A DNA stretch of 64,000 nt, taken from NCBI RefSeq assembly GCF_026151205.1, contig NC_087072.1:23391603-23455602 (forward strand). Reading direction: 5' to 3'. The position numbers were made by a program, and so were the translations under genes. Positions 21,472 to 33,905 of the stretch are shown piece after piece. The stretch comes from Bolinopsis microptera. Lineage: Eukaryota; Ctenophora; Tentaculata; Lobata; Bolinopsidae. Within the stretch, counting starts at the first letter, position 1; each line of letters begins with the position of its first letter. The notes below the pieces were generated by a model. That model saw only the letters and a list, made by a program, of their open reading frames with translations, ran no database searches and was not told where the DNA came from.

Positions 21472-24400
21472 TTGTTTATATTTTATATTTTAGTTATACT
21501 GTGTACTGTCCCACTTATATCACTGGCAACGCACCATAAACCAGGCTGTGTCCCATCGCTTATTGACAATATTCTGACAAACTCCACTGACAACATTGTG
21601 TCAGCTGGACTACTGGATACCAGGGTTTCGCATCACTCTCCAATTTTCTGTATTCTCGAATGTAGCATGCCTGAAGAACCAGAACTTGACCCTTGTAAAC
21701 CAAAATACGACTACTGTGAATCTAATATGACCAAGTTCTTAGAAGATATTCAAACAAATTTTTGTGGGCAGGTGTGCTACAACGTAGAAAACTTTGAAAT
21801 TTTTGCAAATAAGATAAAACTTTTGATCGAAGAAAACTTTTTAATTGAATCTGAATCGTTCAAAAAGTCAAAAAGAAATATGATTGCAAACCCTTGGATC
21901 ACACCACCTGGATCATTGCATCAGTGAAAAAGAAAGAATATCTTTACAAGCAGTGGAAGAGTACAATTAAGGAACCCAACCCTCTTGGAGACTCTGATCT
22001 ATACTTAACCTATAGTAAATTCCGTCGACAGTTAAAATACATTATCAGATCTGCCAAGAAATTGTACTATTGCAGAAAATTCTCAAAAGTCTCAGGTAAT
22101 ATGAAGCAAACATGGGCACTGATCAATGAACTGAGGGGAAAAACAAAAACTGGAATAAAGGCCTCGTTCAAAATAGATGGTAGTTTAGTAAAAGACAAGC
22201 GTGTCATATCGAATGGCTTTAACATGTTCTTCTCTTCCATTGCAGGTAAACTTAACGCGAAGCTCTGCTCCTCCAAACCAATAAGTCGTGACACAGCTTG
22301 CCAGAGGCCCCTTAATTATAAGAACTACTTTAACAAAAGAGTTACCAACAGTATGTTCTTAAACCCCTGTGATTCTGAGGAAATCGAAAAAATTGTTAAA
22401 ACCTTCCAGGGTGACAAGGCTAGTGACATATCAATAGCTGTTCTTAAGAAATGTTGCACTACAATCTCTAAACACCTAGCTGGTTTCCTAAACTCATTCA
22501 TGAAGCTGGGTCTATTTCCAAATATTCTCAAAATAGGTAAGGTCACCCCCGTATTTAAGAAAGGAGACCCACAGCTGTTTGATAACTACAGGCCTATATC
22601 CATTCTACCTATCTTTGGTAAGATATTTGAAAAAGTAATTTACTGCCGACTATATAGCTTCTTTACTTCACATATGGTCATATACGATAAACAGTTTGGA
22701 TTCAGATCCAACCACTCAACGGCACATGCCATCAATTACTCCATTGACCACATTCTTAAAAACCTAGAAAGTAAGAATCATGTAATTGGCATATTCATTG
22801 ACTTAAGCAAAGCGTTTGACACAATCGACCACAGAAAATTACTTGTCAAACTTGAACACTATGGCATAAGAGGGCCCTGTCTTGACCTAATTGAAAGCTA
22901 TTTGTGTAACCGACAGCAGTATGTTGATTTCCAAAATACACACTCTGATCACTGCAAAATTGAATATGGGGTACCACAGGGATCAGTTCTAGGCCCTCTC
23001 CTCTTCTTACTCTACATTAATGACATTACCAACTCTAGCAAACTTGGACACTTCATACTGTTTGCAGATGACACGAACATATTTGTTGCTGGAAAAACTG
23101 AACAAGAAGCCTATTTGAATGCTAATAAAGTACTTGAATCTGTAAATGACTATATGGAATCTAACTTGCTGCACTTTCACCAAAGCAAATCGGTCTACAT
23201 GTTATTCAGACCTGGCCGGTACTCGTCCTGTGCACGTGCTCGTGAATATGGCTCTGAGAACTCACTCACGTTATCAGGCAACACGCTTACACGGGTAGAT
23301 AAAGTGAGATTCCTTGGTGTTATCATAGACCATGAACTATCCTGGGAACCCCAACTAGATAACATAAAAAGTAAACTAACTACAAGTATAGCTATAATTA
23401 AACGTATTATGAAGTTTATTCCAGAAACAGAGTACCATAAGCTGTATGACTCCTTATTCAAGTCTCATATGAGCTACTGTATCAGTAGCTGGGGTGGTGT
23501 CACACCTTATAGACTATCTAAACTGTTCTCCATCCAAAAAAGATGTGTACGCCTTCTATTTGGAAGCAAACCAAGCTTTGACCGGGCAGAGTATTATGAA
23601 ACATGTGCACGTGCAAGACCATACAGTGAACACATCGCAAAAAGGAGCTTTGCTTTGGAAAACACTAAGCCAATATTCAATACCGAGAAAATCATGTCAA
23701 TCCACAACCTGTACACCCAACATATATCCACTGAACTGTTTAAAATCTTGAAACTGCATCAACCTATCTCTCTGACAAGTTTATTCCAAACAAGTTCCAG
23801 AGCATGTAGCCAAACTATGCGGGTCCCCCGACACAAACTTGAAATTTCTAAACACAATTTTGTCTTCAAAGGTACGACTATATGGAACAGTTTGGTTGAT
23901 AAAATATTCGACAAATGCACTCCTAATGAAAACAATGTCATGGTCCCTGGCTCTAGTAAATTTTCAGACCTTTCCTCCCCCATCTCAATTATCAAGAGCC
24001 GTATCAAAAAGCTCTTACTTGAAACCCAGCAATTGACAACACCTGGGCGTGAAATTGAGTGGCTCCCCCTAAATAGCTGGGGCATTGAACCAGCTTAGTC
24101 AATCAGCATCCCATCCCTTGCATACAACTAATTACAAAAGCGCTAATTATACCTGTTTCAAAAGCATCCTGTCTGGAAATTCCCTGACTGCCGTGTGAAT
24201 CTTTGGATCTATTTTTGGATCTATTTTTATATTGATATGATTTTTATATACCTATATATTCCTCGCATAATTTCCATGTCCGCCTGAACAAACCTGGCAC
24301 CATCAAATCTTACTCTAGAAACCCCAGAACTCATCAAGCCTAGTCTGAATTCAAAACTAGTTGACCAGCTACGTACAGTTTCCTGGACAGCTGGAACCTT

Positions 24401-24700
24401 TTGGGCCATGCACAAGCCAATAGCATGTATGGTCCTGCAGTGGGGTCTCCTTGTCCTTGGATCTGTGTTTTGATCCGTCTTTTCTTAAAATTTTCCATTT
24501 GTGTCACTTAGAATCACCTTTTAAAATGTTAATCGACACCACTGGTCCTAGTTAAATTTAGCCATGGCACGACTACTCGAACGTAACAGTTAAATAGGTG
24601 TGACATACTATTATATTCTTATAATTATATCATATGAATTGATTGCACTGCTACTAAATAAAATACTTTGTTTTACTAAATACTTTGTTTTACTGTGTAC
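21472..24700 (+). mobile_element. 5'-truncated Jockey/CR1-like LINE with near-complete RT
   Basis: The left part encodes the end of an AP endonuclease domain (SLIDNILTNSTDNIVSAGLL, then SHHSPIF where SDHSPIF is usual; the active-site Asp is changed to His). It is followed by a 734-residue frame with a full reverse transcriptase: FKKGDPQLFDNYRPISILPI, FGFRSNHST, FIDLSKAFDTIDHRKLL, YGVPQGSVLGPLLFLLYIND, and the catalytic FADDTNIF (residues ~390-397). After that come MKFIPETEYHKLYDSLFKSH and the GTTIWNSLVD C-terminal motif. One single-base frameshift near 21910 separates the endonuclease frame from the RT frame. A 3' untranslated region of about 600 bp ends in short direct repeats (ATACTTTGTTTTACTA near 24660-24692). 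It is inactive: 5'-truncated and frameshifted, but with few other defects, so fairly young. Confidence 0.88.
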
Positions 24701-24796
24701 TGTGTACAATAGTTATAGTGTGTAGTGTGTAGCGTTGTAACGTGTCACTTTATATTTTGCTCCCATCGTCAGCCTTGACTGCAACTTACCATTTAA

Positions 24797-24832
24797 TGTC
24801 ACCGCGCCAGAAGGAGTAGGGACCTTTTCCGC
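24797..24832. repeat. Short dispersed repeat, copy 1
   Basis: CAGAAGGAGTAGGGACCTTT preceded by CACCGCG. An inverted copy lies at 32974-33010 and a partial copy (GGAGTAGGGACCT) at 31440-31452. The rest of 24701-25611 shows no gene. Confidence 0.6.
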
Positions 24833-25611
24833 GTACAATTGGCAAAATTCGGGGTTTGCGATAGCAAAATAAGTTTTTGGAAACACTTATGAAAGTTTCG
24901 GCAAAAGTGGAATGTAAAACATGAAATAAAATGTTTAAATAAATGAATAGTGAAGGTTTGATAAAAATTGAAGAAAACTGTAAAAAATGGTACGTGTCAG
25001 AGCAAAAAAAGTTGGGAAAAATCGCAAAAATATGAGCCAAAAAAGGTGTATAAAATTGTTCATAACTTTTTTTTTGATCATGATAGGAAAAAAATTTTTT
25101 TAAGTGCAAAAAGCTGTAAATTTTGTGCGCGTCATAAATACAATCTTACGCCGCGCAAGACATTGGGATATGAAATATAAGTGCCAACGCAATTTTGTTT
25201 CGCCATTCGCGTTGGATCATGACACGTATGATTTGTATCATTCCTGCGACTCTTGAATCATTGCAACGCTAACTTTCTTATCACTGTCAATTGCATTGTT
25301 TTTCTTTGTACTTAAACGATCACATTACCGTATTCAGTTGTTGCTGGCCCGTTCAAGATTTAACTTAGCTTAGCTAAGAAATATAAATTAGGCTAAAACA
25401 TATAAGATTGTAATGAATTTGTACATGACGTACAGGGTCTTGGACGTCGTTTGGATATAAGGTTTAAATTTCTTGGTCTGTTGAACCACAGTTTTGTGAG
25501 ACATAACAGATTTTGGATTTACATGTTTCATTTTCAAACAACCCCACCTAAGAAAAATAACACTTAACTGTGTAACTTGTACATTGTAAGGTAGATCCAC
25601 ATATTTTTAGC

Positions 25612-25690
25612 TATTTGACACTGGGATTCGAACCCTTGACCGTCTATTCAAATGGTGACAGCTTAGCCCACTCGGCCATCTAGTTTTGTT
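25612..25690 (-). pseudogene. tRNA-like sequence (class II type), probably a pseudogene
   Basis: On the minus strand TGGCCGAGTGGGCTAAGC is a perfect A box in a serine/leucine-type D arm, and GGGTTCGAATCCC is a perfect B box. The would-be acceptor strands (AACTAGA and TGTCAAA) do not pair, and the anticodon stem is poor around TTTGAAT. A decayed tRNA-Ser(UGA)-like gene or a SINE head fits better than a functional tRNA. Confidence 0.5.
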
Positions 25691-25933
25691 ACATAGTGTC
25701 TCTTCGTTTTCAACCACAACTAGAATGGTAGCTTAGGATGTTAGTTTTGACTTCTGATCACGCCTTTCTTACCTTTTGTGACAGATTACATTTAACCGGG
25801 TTTACCCTTTCTAGCAAAATGTCAAGCACACCAGATTAACCGATTGGAGCGGAGAGTTGCGGATCAGTGGCAGCAGACTATCGTCCAATCAGTAAGTATT
25901 TATTTTTGTTATTTATTAAGTATTTATTTGCAA

Positions 25934-28900
25934 GTGTAATTGAACTGAAGTGATAGCTTAGGAACCATAATTCACAACATTCTGCCGACTCAAAACTTTG
26001 AAATAGTGACCAGAATTGATCGGTGATTCAGTTTTGAAGTTTAAAAGTGTAATTGAACTGGAGTGATAGCTTAGGAACCATAATTCACAACATTCTGCCG
26101 ACTCAAAACTTTGAAATAGTGACCAGAATTGATTGGTGATTCAGTTTTGAAGTTTAAAAGTGTAATTGAACTGGAGTGATAGCTTAGGAACCATAATTCA
26201 CAACATTCTGCCGACTCAAAACTTTGAAATAGTGACCAGAATTGATTGGTGATTCAGTTTTGAAGTTTAAAAGTGTAATTGAACTGGAGTGATAGCTTAG
26301 GAACCATAATTCACAACATTCTGCCGACTCAAAACTTTGAAATAGTGATCAGAATTAATTGGTGATTCAGTTTTGAAGTTTAAAAGTGTAATTGAACTGG
26401 AGTGATAGCTTAGGAACCATAATTCACAACATTCTGCCGTATCAAAACTTTGAAATAGTGACCAGGATTGATTGGTGATTCAGTTTTGAAGTTTAAAAGT
26501 GTAATTGAACTGGAGTGATAGCTTAGGAACCATAATTAACAACATTCTGCCGACTCAAAACTTTGAAATAGTGACCAGGATTGATTGATGATTCAGTTTT
26601 GAAGTTTAAAAGTGTAATTGAACTGGAGTGATAGCTTAGGAACCATAATTCACAACATTCTGCCGTATCAAAACTTTGAAATAGTGACCAGGATTGATTG
26701 GTGATTCAGTTTTGAAGTTTAAAAGTGTAATTGAACTGGAGTGATAGCTTAGGAACCATAATTAACAACATTCTGCCGACTCAAAACTTTGAAATAGTGA
26801 CCAGGATTGATCGGTGATTCAGTTTTGAAGTTTAAAAGTGTAATTGAACTGGAGTGATAGCTTAGGAACCATAATTCACAACATTCTGCCGACTCAAAAC
26901 TTTGAAATAGTGACCAGAATTGATCGGTGATTCTGTTTTGAAGTTTAAAAGTGTAATTGAACTGGAGTGATAGCTTAGGAACCATAATTAACAACATTCT
27001 GCCGACTCAAAACTTTGAAATAGTGACCAGGATTGATTGGTGATTCAGTTTTGAAGTTTAAAAGTGTAATTGAACTGGAGTGATAGCTTAGGAACCATAA
27101 TTCACAACATTCTGCCGTATCAAAACTTTGAAATAGTGACCAGAATTGATTGGTGATTCAGTTTTGAAGTTTAAAAGTGTAATTGAACTGGAGTGATAGC
27201 TTAGGAACCATAATTCACAACATTCTGCCGACTCAAAACTTTGAAATAGTGATCAGAATTAATTGGTGATTCAGTTTTGAAGTTTAAAAGTGTAATTGAA
27301 CTGGAGTGATAGCTTAGGAACCATAATTCACAACATTCTGCCATATCAAAACTTTGAAATAGTGACCAGGATTGATTGGTGATTCAGTTTTGAAGTTTAA
27401 AAGTGTAATTGAACTGGAGTGATAGCTTAGGAACCATAATTCACAACATTCTGCCGACTCAAAACTTTGAAATAGTGACCAGGATTGATTGATGATTCAG
27501 TTTTGAAGTTTAAAAGTGTAATTGAACTGGAGTGATAGCTTAGGAACCATAATTCACAACATTCTGCCGTATCAAAACTTTGAAATAGTGACCAGGATTG
27601 ATTGGTGATTCAGTTTTGAAGTTTAAAAGTGTAATTGAACTGGAGTGATAGCTTAGGAACCATAATTAACAACATTCTGCCGACTCAAAACTTTGAAATA
27701 GTGACCAGGATTGATTGGTGATTCAGTTTTGAAGTAAGAAAGTGTAATTGAACTGGAGTGATAGCTTATGAGCTATAATTCACAACATTCTGCCGTCTCA
27801 AAACTTTGAAGTAGTGACAAGAATTGATTGGTGATTCAGTTTTGAAGTTTTGAAGTGTAATTGAACTGGTGTGATAGCTTAGGAACCACAATTCACAACA
27901 TTCTGCCGTCTCAAAACTTTGAAGTAGTGACAAGAATTGATTGGTGATTCAGTTGTGAAGTTTAAAAGTGCAATTGTGGTAATTTCTAACAACTATATAG
28001 TAGCTAACTTTATGCTCAAGTTTTATTTACTTACCATGACCACGTTATTAGCTTAGGAACCATAATTCACAACATTCTGCCGACTCAAAACTTTGAAATA
28101 GTGATCAGAATTAATTGGTGATTCAGTTTTGAAGTTTAAAAGTGTAATTGAACTGGAGTGATAGCTTAGGAACCATAATTCACAACATTCTGCCGACTCA
28201 AAACTTTGAAATATTGACCAGAATTGATCGGTGATTCAGTTTTGAAGTTTAAAAGTGTAATTGAACTGGAGTGATAGCTTAGGAACCATAATTCACAACA
28301 TTCTGCCGGCTCAAAACTTTGAAATAGTGACCAGGATTGATCGGTGATTCTGTTTTGAAGTTTAAAAGTGTAATTGAACTGGAGTGATAGCTTAGGAACC
28401 ATAATTCACAACATTCTGTCGTATCAAAACTTTGAAATAGTGACCAGGATTGATTGGTGATTCAGTTTTGAAGTTTAAAAGTGTAATTGAACTGGAGTGA
28501 TAGCTTAGGAACCATAATTAACAACATTCTGCCGACTCAAAACTTTGAAATAGTGACCAGGATTGATTGATGATTCAGTTTTGAAGTTTAAAAGTGTAAT
28601 TGAACTGGAGTGATAGCTTAGGAACCATAATTCACAACATTCTGCCGTATCAAAACTTTGAAATAGTGACCAGGATTGATTGGTGATTCAGTTTTGAAGT
28701 TTAAAAGTGTAATTGAACTGGAGTGATAGCTTAGGAACCATAATTAACAACATTCTGCCGACTCAAAACTTTGAAATAGTGACCAGGATTGATCGGTGAT
28801 TCAGTTTTGAAGTTTAAAAGTGTAATTGAACTGGAGTGATAGCTTAGGAACCATAATTCACAACATTCTGCCGACTCAAAACTTTGAAATAGTGACCAGA

Positions 28901-30998
28901 ATTGATCGGTGATTCTGTTTTGAAGTTTAAAAGTGTAATTGAACTGGAGTGATAGCTTAGGAACCATAATTAACAACATTCTGCCGACTCAAAACTTTGA
29001 AATAGTGACCAGGATTGATTGGTGATTCAGTTTTGAAGTTTAAAAGTGTAATTGAACTGGAGTGATAGCTTAGGAACCATAATTCACAACATTCTGCCGT
29101 ATCAAAACTTTGAAATAGTGACCAGAATTGATTGGTGATTCAGTTTTGAAGTTTAAAAGTGTAATTGAACTGGAGTGATAGCTTAGGAACCATAATTCAC
29201 AACATTCTGCCGACTCAAAACTTTGAAATAGTGATCAGAATTAATTGGTGATTCAGTTTTGAAGTTTAAAAGTGTAATTGAACTGGAGTGATAGCTTAGG
29301 AACCATAATTCACAACATTCTGCCATATCAAAACTTTGAAATAGTGACCAGGATTGATTGGTGATTCAGTTTTGAAGTTTAAAAGTGTAATTGAACTGGA
29401 GTGATAGCTTAGGAACCATAATTCACAACATTCTGCCGACTCAAAACTTTGAAATAGTGACCAGGATTGATTGATGATTCAGTTTTGAAGTTTAAAAGTG
29501 TAATTGAACTGGAGTGATAGCTTAGGAACCATAATTCACAACATTCTGCCGTATCAAAACTTTGAAATAGTGACCAGGATTGATTGGTGATTCAGTTTTG
29601 AAGTTTAAAAGTGTAATTGAACTGGAGTGATAGCTTAGGAACCATAATTAACAACATTCTGCCGACTCAAAACTTTGAAATAGTGACCAGGATTGATTGG
29701 TGATTCAGTTTTGAAGTAAGAAAGTGTAATTGAACTGGAGTGATAGCTTATGAGCTATAATTCACAACATTCTGCCGTCTCAAAACTTTGAAGTAGTGAC
29801 AAGAATTGATTGGTGATTCAGTTTTGAAGTTTTGAAGTGTAATTGAACTGGTGTGATAGCTTAGGAACCACAATTCACAACATTCTGCCGTCTCAAAACT
29901 TTGAAGTAGTGACAAGAATTGATTGGTGATTCAGTTGTGAAGTTTAAAAGTGCAATTGTGGTAATTTCTAACAACTATATAGTAGCTAACTTTATGCTCA
30001 AGTTTTATTTACTTACCATGACCACGTTATTAGCTTAGGAACCATAATTCACAACATTCTGCCGACTCAAAACTTTGAAATAGTGATCAGAATTAATTGG
30101 TGATTCAGTTTTGAAGTTTAAAAGTGTAATTGAACTGGAGTGATAGCTTAGGAACCATAATTCACAACATTCTGCCGACTCAAAACTTTGAAATATTGAC
30201 CAGAATTGATCGGTGATTCAGTTTTGAAGTTTAAAAGTGTAATTGAACTGGAGTGATAGCTTAGGAACCATAATTCACAACATTCTGCCGGCTCAAAACT
30301 TTGAAATAGTGACCAGGATTGATCGGTGATTCTGTTTTGAAGTTTAAAAGTGTAATTGAACTGGAGTGATAGCTTAGGAACCATAATTCACAACATTCTG
30401 TCGTATCAAAACTTTGAAATAGTGACCAGGATTGATTGGTGATTCAGTTTTGAAGTTTAAAAGTGTAATTGAACTGGAGTGATAGCTTAGGAACCATAAT
30501 TCACAACATTCTGCCGTATCAAAACTTTGAAATAGTGACCAGGATTGATTGGTGATTCAGTTTTGAAGTTTAAAAGTGTAATTGAACTGGAGTGATAGCT
30601 TAGGAACCATAATTAACAACATTCTGCCGACTCAAAACTTTGAAATAGTGACCAGGATTGATTGGTGATTCAGTTTTGAAGTAAGAAAATGTAATTGAAC
30701 TGGAGTGATAGCTTATGAGCTATAATTCACAACATTCTGCCGTCTCAAAACTTTGAAGTAGTGACAAGAATTGATTGGTGATTCAGTTTTGAAGTTTTGA
30801 AGTGTAATTGAACTAGTGTGATAGCTTAGGATTCACAATTCACAACATTCTGCCGTCTCAAAACTTTGAAGTAGTGACAAGAATTGATTGGTGATTCAGT
30901 TGTGAAGTTTAAAAGTGCAATTGTGGTAATTTCTAACAACCATATAGTAGCTAACTTTATGCTCAAGTTTTATTTACTTACCATGACCACGTTATTAT
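25934..30998. repeat. 113-bp satellite with 1982-bp higher-order repeat
   Basis: Monomers start GTGTAATTGAACTGGAGTGA at 25934, 26047, 26160, 26273 and so on, an exact 113-bp period, over 40 copies in total. Monomer variants (GACTC or GTATC, CACAAC or AACAAC, GATTGG or GATCGG) recur in the same order 1982 bp apart: about 26400-28382 matches 28383-30365. Each block includes an 80-bp non-monomer spacer beginning CAATTGTGGTAATTTCTAAC (27971-28050, 29953-30032, and a third at 30918-30998, where it runs into unique sequence). A last partial block (30366-30998) lacks about 1019 bp, close to nine monomers. Repeated 78-82-codon frames in it are not genes. Confidence 0.93.
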
Positions 30999-32059
30999 AT
31001 CTACCTAGGATTAGAAAAATGTGCTTGAATGTGCTAGAATTCAACCGAATCTACACGCATTTGATTCGATTTGTCACCGATTTACCTTGGACCAGCAAAT
31101 CTGATTAAGTAGGATTGGAGGTACCTACAGCCTTATAATCAAATCATCTTACTGATATAAAACTTTAAAGCTTTTGCGAAATTTTGCCCCATTTTGCGTT
31201 TTGCTCCGACCGAAAACAAGAAATACGGTATTTCTGCAATAGATTACCAATATATGAACAACTTGCTGTGACTTTGGAGGATTGTTTAACAAATATGATA
31301 ACGCAGTTTTAACAAAATTAATGTTAGTTAGTAAATTTCTCTACGGTCAAATTCTACAACATACAATGAGATCGACTACCATTTTGGTCGGCTGGATTCG
31401 GGACCTTTTGAAGTTTGCGCGCGCGTTTTCTTGCCTCTTGGAGTAGGGACCTCAGTGCTGTGTACACAATTTTTCCCGCCTAATTTCAATGCAAGCCCAA
31501 CGGTCATAAAACCATTACACATTACTATTCTACACTTTACTCCATCTTGACATACTAATTGGATACCAGTTTAACTGTTTATACTCTGACTTCTCTAGTT
31601 TACACTTTTAACTAATGTTGTACATATTTTCAGTTCCTCTAGTCGTCAACCGTGTGACACTACAGCTAGACAGTCGATGGGTGATAATTGAAACCGGAAT
31701 ATCCCACATTGTATTCCATCAGCAAGCATGGTAGAGCACCAAACGATGATGAATGATACCATGGAAATAATGTTTCTAATTCAGTGAATAACCCACAATG
31801 AAGATACATCGGACAAATCACTTCTTATAGTTCTCTGCCGAAAAAACTAAACTTTATCTTTTCGTATCAACCAAAGAAACATTTCTTATTACTAAAATGT
31901 CAAAACTGCCAAATATTAATTGTATAATAGAATATTATGCTCATTTGGAGAAATAAAGACTTTATTTGTAGAAATTTGTGTTAAAAACCGACAACGATTA
32001 AGTGAGATATATTTGCGCCAGATATGTAATATTTTTATCGGCGGACTGATTTCAATATT
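30999..32059. other. No gene recognised right of the satellite
   Basis: AT-rich sequence with a GC-alternating patch near 31417-31430 and the partial dispersed-repeat copy at 31440-31452. Open frames are short and without recognisable domains. Confidence 0.4.
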
Positions 32060-32973
32060 GATTGAAATAAATTTTCGTGCACATACAGAATGAATGGTTA
32101 ATAATTTAATATATATGTAGACCAAGCTCTGTGCACGGGATGCTTCCTGGAAGAATCCAGTTCTTTTAGCGGGGCACCCTACCTAAAGCCAAATTGAGAT
32201 ATAATAATCATATTCCTAGAGAAATAATCAGAAATCGAATACCAATCAAATAATATGATATATATGAGTAGTAACCATATTTACTATGCAAAATGCCCCA
32301 ACCACATAGTGTAAATTTATATAGAATTCAAATTCCATATCATCATTAAACCTCAATACCTAGTCAATATAATAGCCCAAGCAAAATTAAATAACTTCTT
32401 ATATACCTTACTGTCATACTACAAATTAATTAAACATTTGAAATCTGTTGACCAGAGAATAAATTTCTAAGCCTAATGCAAGTGAAATAATTTAGATGCA
32501 ATAATGAATGCCTAATGTGAGTATCATTTGTCAATGTCCTTGTAAAAAAGTCTGTACAAGAGATATGAGTAACTAATATAGAAGAAAAAACAGGAAGTTG
32601 TCGTCTGTTGTAAAATAATATGGTATCTATTGTGATTTAAGACATCAATTTTGAGGAAAAATTTTAATATGTACGGTTAGAAAATCATTTCAGCTTTCTA
32701 CACTTAACTGCACAATTTTTGTATTGTGTCTATCAGCCAAGAAATTGTTTAATGAAGACAAAAATTATGGGCGCAAATTCGTTCAATATTACCAAATGCG
32801 CGGAGGTTTCTTTTTACCATTTTAACAGATTTTATCCGATTTTTAAAATTCTTTCTGTGTGATCATGTGTAAACCTTTATGAATACATTGGTGTACTTCA
32901 TTTGTCAAATGAAATCGAATAAACACACTAATCAAGCTGTCTAAGAGCGAGATGGCCGTATTTTCCCAATCTG

Positions 32974-33010
32974 CGCGTGAAAAGGTCCCTACTCCTTCTG
33001 CCGCGGTGAA
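32974..33010. repeat. Short dispersed repeat, inverted copy 2
   Basis: The reverse complement reads CAGAAGGAGTAGGGACCTTT preceded by CACCGCGG. It is nearly identical to 24797-24832, but in the opposite orientation on the other side of the satellite. Confidence 0.6.
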
Positions 33011-33319
33011 TGTACTTGATACAGCATATATCGAAAATTAAAACACTGTTTTCGATCTGACGGGTGGTGGGCTCTCTCTGATGAGACATAGTTCTAGGGG
33101 GTACCCGGGCCGGGGTACGAGTTAACGAATAATGTTCGTGTCCTTCCACAATCCCCTCTCACTATGTTTCTGACGGAGGAGGAGCCTAGTTCATCCGTCT
33201 CATTTACGGTTTTCTCTTTGGCGCATGTTTATTGTAGGTAATAAGCACAAGCTTCTGAAATTAAGTACTAATTTATATATTATATATATAGTAGACACTG
33301 CACAAATAATAGCCAAAAA

Positions 33320-33905
33320 AAATTATTCAAACAATATACACATAATATAACAATTACCCTATATAAAAATTCAATATAAATTCAATAGAAAACTAAATAA
33401 AATTTATAAACACCCTTTAAGTAGTATATATAGTATAAGTAAGCCAGTTTAAATAAAAGAACTGGCTCCAAATTTATATCTAATTCTGCTATTTTTACTG
33501 CACTACTACTTTTCAACCCTCTCTCCTCTAAGAGCTATGATTGTTGTTCTCAATAGATCAAATCTTACTCTCTTCCTAATAAATAGCCAAATGATATTAA
33601 AATGATTCCAACATTCAGGAATATACGATAGGAATGGGGACTTGGACTATCAAGTTGTTAAGTAGATTAGACTTATTGTTGAATTTCGTCAAACAAGATT
33701 TAAAGTGGAATGAAAGAATGAACACAATATTATATATAAAGTAGTAGTGCAATAAAAATAGCAGAATTAGATATAAATTTGGAGCCAGTTCTTTAAACTG
33801 GCTTACTTATACTACTTAAAGGGTGTTCAAGGGTTTTCTATTGAATTTATATTGAATTTTATATAGGGTAATTGTTATATTATGTGTATATTGTTTGAAT
33901 AATAT
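33320..33905. repeat. 586-bp foldback element inside the larger inverted repeat
   Basis: The left arm 33320-33511 and the right arm 33739-33905 are inverted copies (for example AGCCAGTTCTTTAAACTGGC on the right against GCCAGTTTAAATAAAAGAAC on the left), with a spacer near 227 bp. A related piece of the right arm recurs at 34760-34815 (TATATAGGGTCATTGTGACA). Confidence 0.75.

Noticed and set aside
25612-25690. Functional tRNA-Ser gene
   Set aside because: A and B boxes are good but the acceptor and anticodon stems do not pair, so it is listed as a pseudogene or SINE head.
26749-30384. Repeated 78-82-codon frames in the 113-bp satellite
   Set aside because: 113 is not a multiple of three; the frames span two monomers and recur only because the higher-order unit is duplicated.
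33078-33110. Hammerhead ribozyme core (CTGATGAG)
   Set aside because: No matching GAAA core element and no convincing stems around it.
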